DNA of 64,000 nucleotides from Aridibaculum aurantiacum (GTDB taxonomy: Bacteria; Bacteroidota; Bacteroidia; Chitinophagales; Chitinophagaceae): NCBI RefSeq assembly GCF_017355875.1, contig NZ_JAFEWC010000001.1:496001-560000 (forward strand), written 5' to 3'. Positions within the stretch are counted from its first letter, which is position 1. Every line of letters begins with the position of its first letter. Under the pieces are notes generated by a model. The model ran no database searches. It saw nothing but the letters and a program-made list of their open reading frames with translations, and was not told the DNA's origin. The translations under genes and the position numbers were made by a program. Below, piece by piece: positions 17,301 to 27,400 of the stretch.

Positions 17301-17421
17301 GGCAGCATATCTTTTTCCTCCTTATTACATATGCTGAATAGCAACAGCAGCTAAAAGTTGTTACTACATTACTTTTTGATAATCCAGCTGTTAACATTAG
17401 AACAAATATTGATGTTTGAAC

Positions 17422-17449
17422 TTTGAATGTAATTTTCTTCCTACTTTTG
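17422..17449 (+). promoter_or_regulatory. Bacteroidota promoter of the YceI gene
   Basis: TTG at 17422-17424, 17 bases, then TACTTTTG at 17442-17449: both elements and the spacing fit. The leader to the ATG at 17473 is about 17 nt. Confidence 0.7.
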
Positions 17450-17472
17450 CATCTCCAAAATCAATCATACAC

Positions 17473-18129
17473 ATGAAGAAAATACTTTTCCCTGCGGCAT
17501 TAGTAGCTATGGTAGCTGTATCATGTACGCAGGCACCAGACGCTGACAAAGCGGCAACCAGTGAGCAACGGGAAGCAAGTTCTCCACAAGGCACAGTGTA
17601 TACTATAGACACTGCAGCAAGTAAAGTAACCTGGGTAGGTACAAAAGTTAATGGCCAGCACAATGGTACATTCTCCCTGAGCAATGGAACAATTGGCGTA
17701 TCTAACGGCACCATCTCTTCTGGTACTTTCACTATCAATGTAGCTTCTATTGTAAATGAAGATTTGAAAGATGAAACCAATGGCCAGTTAGTTGGTCACC
17801 TGAAGAGTGCAGATTTCTTCGATGTAGAAAAATATCCAACAGCATCTTTTGAAATAACTAAAGTAGAGCCTTACGATAGCAGCAAAACTACCAGCAAGCT
17901 GGAAGGTGCTACACACATTGTAAGTGGCAACCTTACTTTAAAAAATGAAACAAAGAATGTAACGTTTCCAGCAAAGGTATCTGTGAATGATAATACTGTA
18001 ACCGCACAGGCAAATTTCCAAATAGATCGTACCGAGTGGGGAATGAATTATAAAGGACCTAACAATCCACAGGATTGGTTCATTAGAAAAGAAGTGAACA
18101 TTGGACTTGATATTACAGCCAGGAAGTAA
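17473..18129 (+). CDS. YceI-family lipoprotein
   Basis: A 218-aa precursor with lipobox VSC (C18) and a spacer rich in Ala and Ser, followed by a complete YceI domain: YTIDTAASKVTWVGTKVNG, then VNEDLKDETNGQLVGHLKSADFFDVEKYPTASFEITKV and the end WFIRKEVNIGLDITARK. YceI lipocalin-like barrels carry isoprenoid-type lipids across the periplasm, so this is likely an anchored lipid carrier. Monocistronic, with a typical promoter and terminator. The promoter at 17422-17449 shows the longer frame from 17416 is not used. Confidence 0.88.
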   Translation: MKKILFPAALVAMVAVSCTQAPDADKAATSEQREASSPQGTVYTIDTAASKVTWVGTKVNGQHNGTFSLSNGTIGVSNGTISSGTFTINVASIVNEDLKDETNGQLVGHLKSADFFDVEKYPTASFEITKVEPYDSSKTTSKLEGATHIVSGNLTLKNETKNVTFPAKVSVNDNTVTAQANFQIDRTEWGMNYKGPNNPQDWFIRKEVNIGLDITARK

Positions 18130-18147
18130 GAAGCAATAGAAAGAAGT

Positions 18148-18178
18148 AAAGCCACCTTAATGGGTGGCTTTCTTTTTT
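18148..18178 (+). terminator. Intrinsic terminator of the YceI gene
   Basis: AAAGCCACC (18148-18156) pairs with GGTGGCTTT (18163-18171) and a run of T follows to 18178. Confidence 0.85.
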
Positions 18179-18192
18179 AGAAGAAGTTTTTG

Positions 18193-18408
18193 TTAGCTCG
18201 CTTCGTTGCCACCAACTGTTCCTCTATCGTCCAGCTTATTTAGCTCCGACTGGTCATTCTCGTCCTTCAGTCGCTCAGCTTCAGAAGCTTCACTGCTGCT
18301 GCCTTGCTGGCGGCTACCTTCCAGGTGCCCTGAATTATCTTGTACTTCATACCTGCGTGTGTCAGGCCTGTTGCCCGTCAGGTTGTTGTCATCATTGTTG
18401 GTATCCAT
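18193..18408 (-). CDS. Small acidic, disordered hypothetical protein
   Basis: 71 aa, composed almost wholly of polar and acidic residues (GSSSEASEAERLKDENDQSEL), with no hydrophobic core. Composition and style match the 119-aa protein at 4286 and the tail of the 107-aa protein at 7274. No clear promoter of the TAnnTTTG type is seen. Function unknown. Confidence 0.55.
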   Translation of the reverse strand: MDTNNDDNNLTGNRPDTRRYEVQDNSGHLEGSRQQGSSSEASEAERLKDENDQSELNKLDDRGTVGGNEAS

Positions 18409-18537
18409 TGTCCTTGCATTTTTAGTAATGAATAGCGATAGCTATGCAAAAGCTTTGCCTGTAGCATTAAAATCAATTCAACTTCCACACATCCGCCATC
18501 CCCAAATAATACATCCCAAAAATCAGAAATCAACAAT

Positions 18538-19296
18538 CTATTTCCCCAGCCACTCTTTAAAATCCGTCACCTTATCAAGGCTGACAAATACTTCTTCTTT
18601 GGATGCGGGTTGCAGGTCTAGCTTCAGGCGTCCTTTGCTGAATACGTGGATGTTGCCGATGGCGTAGAGTTTTACCATCATCTGGCGGTTGATGCGGAAG
18701 AAGTGCTTCGGATCGAGCATGAGCGCCAGCTTGTCGAGGCTGAAATCAATCGGGAAACGCTGGTTGTCTTTGGTCACCAAAAACGTGATCTTTTCGGCGC
18801 TGTAGAAGTAGTTGATATCATCCACTTCAATCGTTTTTAAACGTGAACCAATAGACACCAGGAAGCGCTGTTTGTATTCAGGTTCTTTGTCTTTATTGAT
18901 GGATTCTAGCAGTGCCTGCAGTGGCTGTGTTTGCTTTTGCTCGTGTATGCGTTTGTATTTTTCTATAGCGGCTACCAGCTCTTCATAATTGATCGGCTTC
19001 ATTAGGTAATCGACGCTATTCACCTTGAAAGCTTGTATGGTGTATTCATCGTAAGCTGTGGCAAATATTACCGGCACGTCAAGGTTTATCTGCTCGAAGA
19101 TGCTAAAGCTCTGACCATCTTCCAGGTGAATATCCATGAAGATAACATCCGGGTCAGGATTAGTTTTAAGCCATTCTATAGCTTCAGCCACCGATGGAAT
19201 GGTAGCTAAGATTTCTATACCGGCATCGTATTTCTTGAGCATGTTCTCCAGCCTTTGCGCTGTCAGGTGCTCATCTTCCAGGATGATTACTTTCAT
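18538..19296 (-). CDS. LytTR-family response regulator
   Basis: 252 aa: a receiver domain (acidic pair E7/D8, phospho-acceptor D55 in VIFMDIHLED, T81, K101 in YLMKPINY) followed by a LytTR DNA-binding domain (about 145-245: RFLVSIGSRLKTIEVDDINYFYSAEKITFLVTKD, then FFRINRQMMVKLYAI). It is the output of the kinase operon upstream: its ATG overlaps the stop of the 356-aa kinase (ATGA). LytTR regulators bind pairs of direct repeats upstream of targets, which cannot be located here. Confidence 0.92.
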   Translation of the reverse strand: MKVIILEDEHLTAQRLENMLKKYDAGIEILATIPSVAEAIEWLKTNPDPDVIFMDIHLEDGQSFSIFEQINLDVPVIFATAYDEYTIQAFKVNSVDYLMKPINYEELVAAIEKYKRIHEQKQTQPLQALLESINKDKEPEYKQRFLVSIGSRLKTIEVDDINYFYSAEKITFLVTKDNQRFPIDFSLDKLALMLDPKHFFRINRQMMVKLYAIGNIHVFSKGRLKLDLQPASKEEVFVSLDKVTDFKEWLGK

Positions 19297-20363
19297 ATGC
19301 TTGAAGGTTTAAGTTGAATAAGAGGAAGGCGAACGGTAAAATCCGTTTCATTATCTTCTATCTGAATTTTCTGGTCTGTGATATACTCGTAGCGTTGCCT
19401 GATGTTCGCAAGCCCGATACCTGTGCTGCTCTCGTGTTGGTCGCGGCGGCTAATATTATTTTGCACCACCAGTTGTTCACCTTCGTTATACACCTTTATC
19501 ACCAATGGTTCATGCACCGACATTTTGTTGTGCTTTACCACATTTTCCACCAACAACTGCAGGGTAAGTGGCGGCAGTGTATAAATATGCTGATCAATGT
19601 CTACCTGTTTTTCCAATCGCACTTTTTTATCAAAACGTATCTGCAGCAAAAAGAAGTAAGCATCTAAAAAATCAAGTTCTGCCTTTAGCGTCACCCATTC
19701 CAGGTCTTTCTGATCAAGGATATAACGGTAGGCTTTACTCAACTGGTGAATGAATTTTTCTGACGTTTCAGGACTTACGTGCACCAGCGATGATAGTACG
19801 CTCAAGCTGTTGAAAAGGAAATGCGGGTTTACCTGGTTGCGTAGCGCCTGCAGGCAAACTACTGCACAGTCTTTCTCATATTTCTCTGCCTCTGCCGCTT
19901 TTTGCTGTGCCTGCTGGTAAATGTTCACACCTGACTGAAAGATGTACGTGAACAACGTTCCGACCATGTATAGGCTGATGTATTGGCGAAAGTTCCATGG
20001 GTTGATATTGGCGATTTCAAACGGGCAATTACCGCAGCGAATTGGCCCCTCTACATGCACCAGTGTCCAAATCAACCATTGATATACTACTACAGCGATA
20101 ACAGGAAATTCAAGCAGGTACCGCCACCATTGAACACGTGTCTTTTTAACCAGGTGGTTGAACAACTCAACAACAGCAAAAACTACTATTGCAACACCTA
20201 CCAGCCGCAGCGGCGTTAGGACCAGTTCACGTACCAGCACCTCTCTTGTCATCTCGTCGTTGATGTAAGCGAACAACAACGGGAACACGATGCTCACACC
20301 AATCACCACAATCAATGTTGGCTTGATGGTACTGACCGAACGATATGGTAAGCTAATGTTCAT
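19293..20363 (-). CDS. LytS/YpdA-type sensor histidine kinase
   Basis: 356 aa with four predicted membrane helices (about 15-35, 48-68, 83-103, 130-148), a short coiled segment, then the His_kinase domain with phospho-acceptor H181 in VNPHFLFNSLSVLSSL. The ATPase domain is intact: N-box LLVENVVKHN (271-280) and G-box TGIGLANIRQRY. It probably phosphorylates the LytTR regulator encoded next. The start overlaps the end of the second kinase by 11 nt, so all four genes form one operon. Confidence 0.9.
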   Translation of the reverse strand: MNISLPYRSVSTIKPTLIVVIGVSIVFPLLFAYINDEMTREVLVRELVLTPLRLVGVAIVVFAVVELFNHLVKKTRVQWWRYLLEFPVIAVVVYQWLIWTLVHVEGPIRCGNCPFEIANINPWNFRQYISLYMVGTLFTYIFQSGVNIYQQAQQKAAEAEKYEKDCAVVCLQALRNQVNPHFLFNSLSVLSSLVHVSPETSEKFIHQLSKAYRYILDQKDLEWVTLKAELDFLDAYFFLLQIRFDKKVRLEKQVDIDQHIYTLPPLTLQLLVENVVKHNKMSVHEPLVIKVYNEGEQLVVQNNISRRDQHESSTGIGLANIRQRYEYITDQKIQIEDNETDFTVRLPLIQLKPSSI

Positions 20364-21414
20364 CTGCTGCTAATAAAGGATATTCAATGACGTGAATTGC
20401 GCTCTCTTCATGCACCTTCATACCACGGCTTGGGCTTAAATATGCATACCTTTCACGCAGGCCGTTTATCTGCTGCCTGCTATTACTTTCCACCTGCTGT
20501 TTTGGTTGATGATTGTATTGAATGAACACCGAATCTTTCTCGCACTTGTATTCAATTTTCAACGGATTTGCAGTTGACATAGCATTATTGGCGAGTATGT
20601 ATTCCATTGCTATCATCAGCGAGTGTGGTGGCAAACTGCGTTCTTGATTAACGCCATTAATGTTCATTTGCACCTGTAGTTTTTTACCAAACCGCTGCTC
20701 TACCAAAAAGCAATAAGCATTCAAAAATTCCAGCTCTTTTTGCAGGCTCACTTTCTCCTTATCCTTCTGCTCCAGCAGGTAGCGGTATGTCTTAGAAAGC
20801 TTTTCAATAAAGCGTTCTGCAAGATCTGCATCAACATATACAAGCGATGTCAGCACACTCAGGCTATTGAAAAGAAAGTGCGGGTTCAACTGGTTCTTTA
20901 AAGCCTCCAACTGGTTTTGTGTAAACTCCCGCTGCCACCGTATCAACTCCAATTGCTTTAACTGCAGGTATCGGAAAATGCGCAGCGAAGTAAAAAAGGC
21001 ATAAATCACCAACAGGAACACCATGCTGATCATCTGCAGTTGGCGAAGCTTTGGCGTCAAGGTTTTTGGATCTTCGGGTACAACTGAAAACCGGATGAAG
21101 AGATTGCGAAAAACTTCCTGTATCAAAAATCCAACAAGCGAGATAAACAATAATTCGTGCAGGAAACGCTGCAGACTGTTTGGCTGCAAAGCGTACTTCT
21201 TATTGAAGTACTGAACGCTGAAATTCACCAGGTAAATGAACGAAATTACCTGCAGAAAAACGCTCCATGCGTCCTGGAAGAACTTATTCCAATTGCCGAA
21301 GGATACAAAGTCGCCCGTATTGATATATGACAGCACCTGCCCCAGTACCAGCAGTATACCTGCCGATGCAATAAGGATAATGAAGTGCTGGTTTTTATAA
21401 AGAGGGTTTGACAT
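20353..21414 (-). CDS. LytS-type kinase paralog with degraded ATP-binding domain
   Basis: 353 aa with the same plan as the kinase at 19293: four membrane helices and phospho-acceptor H179 in LNPHFLFNSLSVLTSL. In the catalytic domain the N-box Asn is replaced by Tyr (MEYILANN at 270-277, where an active kinase has VENVVKHN), and the G-box GIGL is reduced to NGL. So the His site is kept while ATP binding is probably lost. It may heterodimerise with the intact kinase and be phosphorylated in trans (inference). Its start codon overlaps the preceding stop (TAATG). Confidence 0.85.
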   Translation of the reverse strand: MSNPLYKNQHFIILIASAGILLVLGQVLSYINTGDFVSFGNWNKFFQDAWSVFLQVISFIYLVNFSVQYFNKKYALQPNSLQRFLHELLFISLVGFLIQEVFRNLFIRFSVVPEDPKTLTPKLRQLQMISMVFLLVIYAFFTSLRIFRYLQLKQLELIRWQREFTQNQLEALKNQLNPHFLFNSLSVLTSLVYVDADLAERFIEKLSKTYRYLLEQKDKEKVSLQKELEFLNAYCFLVEQRFGKKLQVQMNINGVNQERSLPPHSLMIAMEYILANNAMSTANPLKIEYKCEKDSVFIQYNHQPKQQVESNSRQQINGLRERYAYLSPSRGMKVHEESAIHVIEYPLLAADEH

Positions 21415-21836
21415 TACCGGCTGAAAAAATGAAGATAAGTAACAACAGTAATCAACAACATAAGCATGTGTGATATACTATGCTCCAGGTTAGGAATTGG
21501 ATGATTGCGAATAGGTGGTAACACTTTTATGGTTGTCTCATAGATGCGATCGTAAATTTCCTTCCATTGCGGTGTCGGTCCAAATAAATATGGACGCCAC
21601 CAGCTTAAATATGCTCCCAACAGTAGAAGTGGGTAAATTACCAATGCCGCTTTGATCATCCATTCAATATTTAGCAGCAACCCGGCTGGTGGTATGGCCA
21701 TTATCAAACCATTCACCAGGCATTCCTCTAGTCGCTCTTTTAGCGAATAGTCACGAACATTGTTTAAAGGAAACAGATCGAACAGCGTGGTTACCTGGTG
21801 GTATAAAAACAACAGTATCTGCAACACGATTAACAT
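21414..21836 (-). CDS. Small membrane protein heading the kinase operon
   Basis: 140 aa with three or four hydrophobic helices (about 2-15, 45-60, 63-82, and a C-terminal one near 122-138). A polar loop PYLFGPTPQWKEIYDRIYETTIKVLPPIRNHP lies between the last two. No family recognised. It is the first gene of the operon with the two kinases and the LytTR regulator, so it could be an accessory sensor (inference). Confidence 0.7.
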   Translation of the reverse strand: MLIVLQILLFLYHQVTTLFDLFPLNNVRDYSLKERLEECLVNGLIMAIPPAGLLLNIEWMIKAALVIYPLLLLGAYLSWWRPYLFGPTPQWKEIYDRIYETTIKVLPPIRNHPIPNLEHSISHMLMLLITVVTYLHFFSR

Positions 21837-22071
21837 GTCCCAAATCTCCTGCAGCCATACAATAGTTTACTCAACTTTCCTGACGAATGACGGAAACCGG
21901 GCGATGAAGCAGGATTAATTAAAGGCGCTTAAATCTGTTAACTGTAGAAAATGCAATTTCCTAAAGTGCCTTACATAATAACCAACCATCCAGTTGATCA
22001 ACGAAGGCATGTAAAGTACTTTCCCACTACAGCCTCGTATCTAAAGCCTATCGCCTAAATGTGACTAAACA

Positions 22072-23856
22072 CTACACATAGATCCGCTCTACTGCATCTT
22101 TATATTTCTCCGTTATCACTTTTCGCTTAAGGCTCATTTTAGGAGTCATTTCACCACTGTCTATACTCCATTCCCGTGGCAGCAGTTCAAACTTTTTTAT
22201 CTGTTCTACCTGGTTGAAATATTTATTGAAGTTCTCAACAAGGCTGCGGTAGTGTTGCAAAACCTGCGGGTGTTTTATAGCCTCTTCATTACTTGTAAAT
22301 GTGAGGTTGTTTTCCCGCATCCATTCGCGCAGCATAGGGTACGATGGAACGATCAAGGCACCAACAAATTTCTTTTCTGCCCCTACCACCAACACCTGTT
22401 CTATGTAAGGACTTTCTTTTAGCCGGTTCTCTATAGGCTGAGGCGCCACATATTTACCACCACTTGTTTTAAACAGTTCCTTTTTGCGATCTGTGATCTT
22501 CAGGAATTTTCCATCCCACACTCCTATATCACCGGTCAATAACCATCCATCTTTCAACACCTCTTCGGTAAGATCAGGACGCTTATAATAACCCTGCATC
22601 ACCGATGGACCACTTACTAATATTTCTCCATCTTCGGCAAGCTTCACCTGTGTTCCATTGATAGGAGGACCTACGGTTCCAAACTTTGTATCTGTCCAAG
22701 GGTCGCGGCGATTTACGCTAATTACCGGGCTATTTTCCGTTGGGCCATACCCTTCGTAAATAGGAATTTTAGCTGCATTGAAAATGCGCAGCAACTTCTC
22801 CTGGCAGGCTGCGCCACCGGTTATTATAAATTCAATATTTCCACCCAGTGCTTCTCTCCATTTGCTGAAGATTATTTTATTAGCAATAGCAAGTTGTGCA
22901 TTGTAGAACACGCCGCCACTCTTCAGGTTATCGTATTTTTCAGCAAGGTCAACTGCCCAATAAAACAGCTTCCGCTTTACCCCTGTCAGTTCATTGCCTT
23001 TAGCCATTATTTTCTCAAATACTTTCTCCAGTAATCGCGGCACTGTGGTAAATCCATGAGGCTTTACTTCTTTAAGGTTGTCACCTATGGTTTCAAGCGA
23101 TTCTGCATAGTAGATACTTATACCGCTGTACAGGTAGATGTAAGTCACCATCTTCTCGAAGATGTGATTGAGCGGCAAAAAGCTCAGCACCTTCAGATGC
23201 GGGCTATCAGGAAACTTAAAGCTGTCTTTTGCTGCATATACATTGCTGTATATATTCCGGTGACGCAGCATCACACCTTTTGGCGTGCCGGTAGTACCAG
23301 ATGTATAAATGATGGTGGCCAGGTGTTCTGGCGAAATAGTTGCCTTTATTTCCTCCACTTTTCGCAGTGCCTGCTCATCAGCCATATCACGCACTTTAGT
23401 CCAATGATCTGCACCAGCTATTTCATCAAAGGTGTAAACATTGCGCAACGTAGGTACACGATCTTGCACACTACGCACCTTTTCCAGCAGGTCTTCACTA
23501 CTTACGAAAATGTATTTAACAGCAGCGTCTTTAAGTATGAATTCGAGTTCAAGTGGATTGGTGGTAGGGTAAATAGGAACAAGTATTGCTCCTACCTGCT
23601 GCACAGCCAGGTCAGTAAAAACCCACTCAGGGCGGTTGCTGCTAATGATGGCAATTTTATCGGAACCTTCAGGAGAAAAATCATTGGCTGAAACACCTAG
23701 TTTATAAAGACCAGCACTGAAACGATTTACAATATCCTGCACCTGTTGGGTACTGTAGGGTGTCCAGGTGCCATTTATTTTGGCAACCAGCATATCGTCT
23801 TTAGGAAACTTAGATAACTGGTGTGCGAGGCAGTCAAACAATCGTTTTGAAGTCAT
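22072..23856 (-). CDS. Long-chain fatty acid-CoA ligase (AMP-forming)
   Basis: 594 aa of the ANL superfamily, FAA1/FadD15-like. The phosphate-binding motif TIIYTSGTTGTPKGV lies near residue 185, the A5 motif YEGYGPTENSPV near 370, and WLLTGDIGVWDGKFLKITDRKKELFKTSGGKYVAPQPIE carries the hinge and the adenylation-domain core. It activates fatty acids to acyl-CoA for beta-oxidation or lipid use, at the membrane face. ATG 23856 (MTSKRLFDCLAHQL) was chosen; the longer reading adds an unrelated hydrophobic stretch. Confidence 0.92.
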   Translation of the reverse strand: MTSKRLFDCLAHQLSKFPKDDMLVAKINGTWTPYSTQQVQDIVNRFSAGLYKLGVSANDFSPEGSDKIAIISSNRPEWVFTDLAVQQVGAILVPIYPTTNPLELEFILKDAAVKYIFVSSEDLLEKVRSVQDRVPTLRNVYTFDEIAGADHWTKVRDMADEQALRKVEEIKATISPEHLATIIYTSGTTGTPKGVMLRHRNIYSNVYAAKDSFKFPDSPHLKVLSFLPLNHIFEKMVTYIYLYSGISIYYAESLETIGDNLKEVKPHGFTTVPRLLEKVFEKIMAKGNELTGVKRKLFYWAVDLAEKYDNLKSGGVFYNAQLAIANKIIFSKWREALGGNIEFIITGGAACQEKLLRIFNAAKIPIYEGYGPTENSPVISVNRRDPWTDTKFGTVGPPINGTQVKLAEDGEILVSGPSVMQGYYKRPDLTEEVLKDGWLLTGDIGVWDGKFLKITDRKKELFKTSGGKYVAPQPIENRLKESPYIEQVLVVGAEKKFVGALIVPSYPMLREWMRENNLTFTSNEEAIKHPQVLQHYRSLVENFNKYFNQVEQIKKFELLPREWSIDSGEMTPKMSLKRKVITEKYKDAVERIYV

Positions 23857-23957
23857 AGGAAAAATTTTGAAGCTTCCAGCAATATAAGTCGGTTGCAACA
23901 AACTGCAAAACAACAGCTTGTTGCAAGCTTATAATCCACCTGTTTCCTTATCCAATC

Positions 23958-24215
23958 CTATAGTTGCCCGTGCTCCTGCTTCAGCTTTTCATATTCTTTT
24001 TGCGTAAGCGAACTGCCACTACTGTTGTAAGCATCAAAATATTGGAAAACAAGACCAAGCCCCCAAGCCAGCATTACCCACAATGGCCATGGAAAATGAT
24101 TGAACCCATACAGGCGGTCAATGGAGAACCACCAGACGCCCCACAAGAAAGTAATGATGAAAATTAGGTTAGCAGGCTTTTCAAAATTTTTTTTCGTAGA
24201 AGTTTTACTTTTCAT
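23958..24215 (-). CDS. 2TM domain-containing protein
   Basis: 85 aa with two closely spaced membrane helices (about 16-34 and 43-62) joined by a Trp/Phe-rich hairpin (WWFSIDRLYGFNHFPWPLWVMLAW) and ending in a charged helix (LTQKEYEKLKQEH). It fits the 2TM family of small Bacteroidota membrane proteins, which sometimes fuse to LytTR or kinase modules. Function unknown. Confidence 0.75.
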   Translation of the reverse strand: MKSKTSTKKNFEKPANLIFIITFLWGVWWFSIDRLYGFNHFPWPLWVMLAWGLGLVFQYFDAYNSSGSSLTQKEYEKLKQEHGQL

Positions 24216-24274
24216 ATAAAGCTTTATATATTCAAATTCAGAATTTGTTTACTGCTGTTTCCTCCTCCTTATCC

Positions 24275-24324
24275 ACCCCCATGGATGGCACAGTTAAATA
24301 ATTCTGCTACACCCCCATTGATGG
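24275..24324 (+). repeat. Two direct copies of ACCCCCATnGATGG
   Basis: ACCCCCATGGATGG (24275-24288) and ACCCCCATTGATGG (24311-24324) are 36 nt apart in the same reading frame and encode Thr-Pro-Met/Ile-Asp-Gly. A third related copy, ACCCCCATCGACGG (29104-29117), encodes the sorting motif of the PID-CTERM-like gene. The first two lie in non-coding DNA (an in-frame stop separates them). Confidence 0.4.
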
Positions 24325-24495
24325 TGAATTGTGTGCATATAGGTTAAGCTAGAAAAATACGGCTATGATCCAATACCTCTTTAAACCTGGTGTTTCACAA
24401 CTGGTGGCTACCATAGACTTGTGCTGCGAGAATTAGGCTCCACTGATAACTCCCGGTGTTCATTACTGTTTCATTCTAAACCTAATATAAAACGT

Positions 24496-27400
24496 ATGCA
24501 GCAGAAATTTACTTCGCCTTTTAAGGCTGTGCTTTGTATCCTGTTTATTTTGTGGGAAATTGATGGGTGGGGGCAGTTGCTTGAACAAGATTTCAAAAGC
24601 TCCTCTACTATTAATCATTATGTAAGTAGCACACCTACGAACGGACAATTTAATGGTTTAACAACTTCGGGAGCAAGTACTACTGTTACAATCACTTCTA
24701 ATAAACTGAGATTTTCAAGAAGTGGAGGCAATGTAGGGGCCATGTCTAGAACGACTGATTTCATTCCAAATCCGACGGCAATGTTAGTCAAATTTGATGT
24801 TGCAATTACAGGGAACTCAGCTGCTACTACCAATTTTGCAGGTTTTCAAGTAGGCTCTGGTTTTTCAACGAATAATAGTAGAGAAAATAATGCAAACAGT
24901 CATTCCAGACTTGGCATCAATTGCACCTCTACAGACGGGCAATTTACGCTGCGGAATATAGGTACAAGTGTAACTGGCTTAAATACATTTTCTGGATCTC
25001 AGACAATAACTTGGGCAATCAACAATTCTGGTGGAACCTTACACTATAGAGCACCAGACGGAACTAATGAGTCTATTGCAAATGATACTTGGGATGTTTG
25101 GGTAGGTACTACAAAGGAATTTAATGATCAGCCAGCAACTACAAGCACAGTTGACCTGACAGATTTTAAATTTGTTATTGATAATGGAACAGTGACCATT
25201 GACATAGATAATATTCTATTTGATCCTCTACCGATCACACCAACTGCTTCCACTGCTACTGCTTTAACTTCATCCTCATTCAATGCGAACTGGTCAGCAG
25301 TATCTGAAGTGACAGGATATAGACTTGATGTGGCAACTGATAATACATTTTCGACTATGGTCTCCGGTTACGATAACCTGTATGTTCCAGGGCAATCAAC
25401 AAACTCAAAATCTGTCACAGGCCTTTCAGCTGGTACAAGCTATTACTATAGGATTAGAGCAGCATCTCAATATTCCGTTGGTGAATTTGCAAGTGGAAAC
25501 TCTTCCGTACAAGCGACTTCAACTTTAATTGGCTCACATAGTTTAACTGCTGGAACTTTAGCAGCCTTTGGAAGTGTATGTATAAACAATATTGAAGGGC
25601 CTCACTCCTTTACATTATCTGGCTCAGGTTTAGACGGTAGTGACGTACTTATCGGTGGACTTGCCGGATTTTCCTACTCCACTACTTCAAGTGGAACTTA
25701 CACATCAACCCTGACCCTACCAGCATATAATGGTGCCAATATTACTATTTACGTGAAGTTCAATCCAACAGTAATACAATCGTATGATGGTGATATACTT
25801 GTTAGCGGAGGAGGTTCTTCAAGCATCAATGTAGCCGCTTCTGGAAGTGGAATTAATCTCCCGCCTTCAGTTAATACAGGAGGCACATCAAATATTACTT
25901 CTACTTCTGTAACACTGGCAGGAACCATAGCCTCTGCCGGATGTTCTTCCACTACAGCGTATGGAATAGAATATAGTACTACCAATGGCTTCGCTAATGG
26001 ATCAGGCACTTCCGTGAGTTCATCTAATTTGAGCAGCGGAAGCTTTACTTCATCAATAAGTGGTTTAGCAGCAAACACGACTTATTACTTCAAAGCTTTT
26101 GCAACCAATAGCGGTGGAACCAGCTATGGCAATCAGGAAAGTTTTACAACTTCTAATTTGTCTGCACCAGTTATAGCTGCTGCCACTTCGGTAAGCCATA
26201 GTTCTTTCACCGCGAATTGGAATCCTGTGACAGGTGCAACAGGTTATCAATTAGACCTGCTACAACCAACAATGGGTAATATTTTGACTGAAGGCTTTGA
26301 AGGTATAAACTTCCCTCCTCAAGGTTGGCAAGCCACCGGCTGGTCAAGAAGTACAGCTGCTTCAGATACAAAAAGTGGTTCAGCAGCAGCAATCGCCAAT
26401 TCTAACAACGGATCATTAACTACTGCAAGTATAGCTTATCCCAGTTCAATAAGTTTTTATCTTGGAAGAACAGTAAATACTACATCAAAAACTTTGACTG
26501 TAGAGGTTTCTACATCAAGTCCAACTACAGGCTTCTCAACCATTGAAACCTTTGATCACAACAATGTTCCTGCTGGTAGTTATGATCAATACACCATTGA
26601 TCTTAGCTCATATTCTGGAAATCCAGAGGTATATATTCGCTTTACAAAGTCTTCTACGACTACATCACAATGGAGATTAGATGATATTTCTGTTTCAGGT
26701 CAAACTTTAAGTCCAATACCTGGTTTTAGTAACCTATTATTTGCTTCAACCTCTAATGTCATCAATGGCCTCACCCCTAACACCACCTATTACTACCGTG
26801 TACGTGCAGCCAGTGCCAATAGTACATCCGGTAACTCTAATGTTATTTCTGTTACTACACACAAGGACCCGGCTACTACAGTATACAGGACTAAGGCAAA
26901 TGGTAACCTATCATCGCTATCTACATGGCAGTTCAACCAACAGGGTTCCGATTTTATAGATGCTACTTCGGCACCATCTGCCACTAACAGTATTCTCATA
27001 CAGGATGGTCATCAACTTTTAGTTGATGTTGATCATGTGGTGGCTGCCGGAGCTTCACTGAATATTGCTAGTACAGGTTCTATGGTGGTTAGTGCAGGTA
27101 AATCACTTACAATTGCCGGTACTGCAGATTTCAACAACCGACCTGTAGTATTCAAATCAAATGCTTCGGGTACTGCTCGTTTAGGTGAGGTTACTGGAAC
27201 ACTTGCTGACGCTACCAATGTCACTGTTGAACGCTATATCTCAGGCATTGGTAAGTTTGGGAATCCCACTGCTCTCAATCGTGCTTATCGTATGCTTGCA
27301 CCTTCTGTTAATACTGTTACTTCCATTAACGCAAACTGGCAGGAAGGGCAAACGAATGCAAGTACCAGCAGCAATAGCAATTTACTTCCCGGGTATGGTA

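Noticed and set aside
23056-23691. 211-aa plus-strand ORF
   Set aside because: Antisense to the acyl-CoA ligase and without any recognisable domain.
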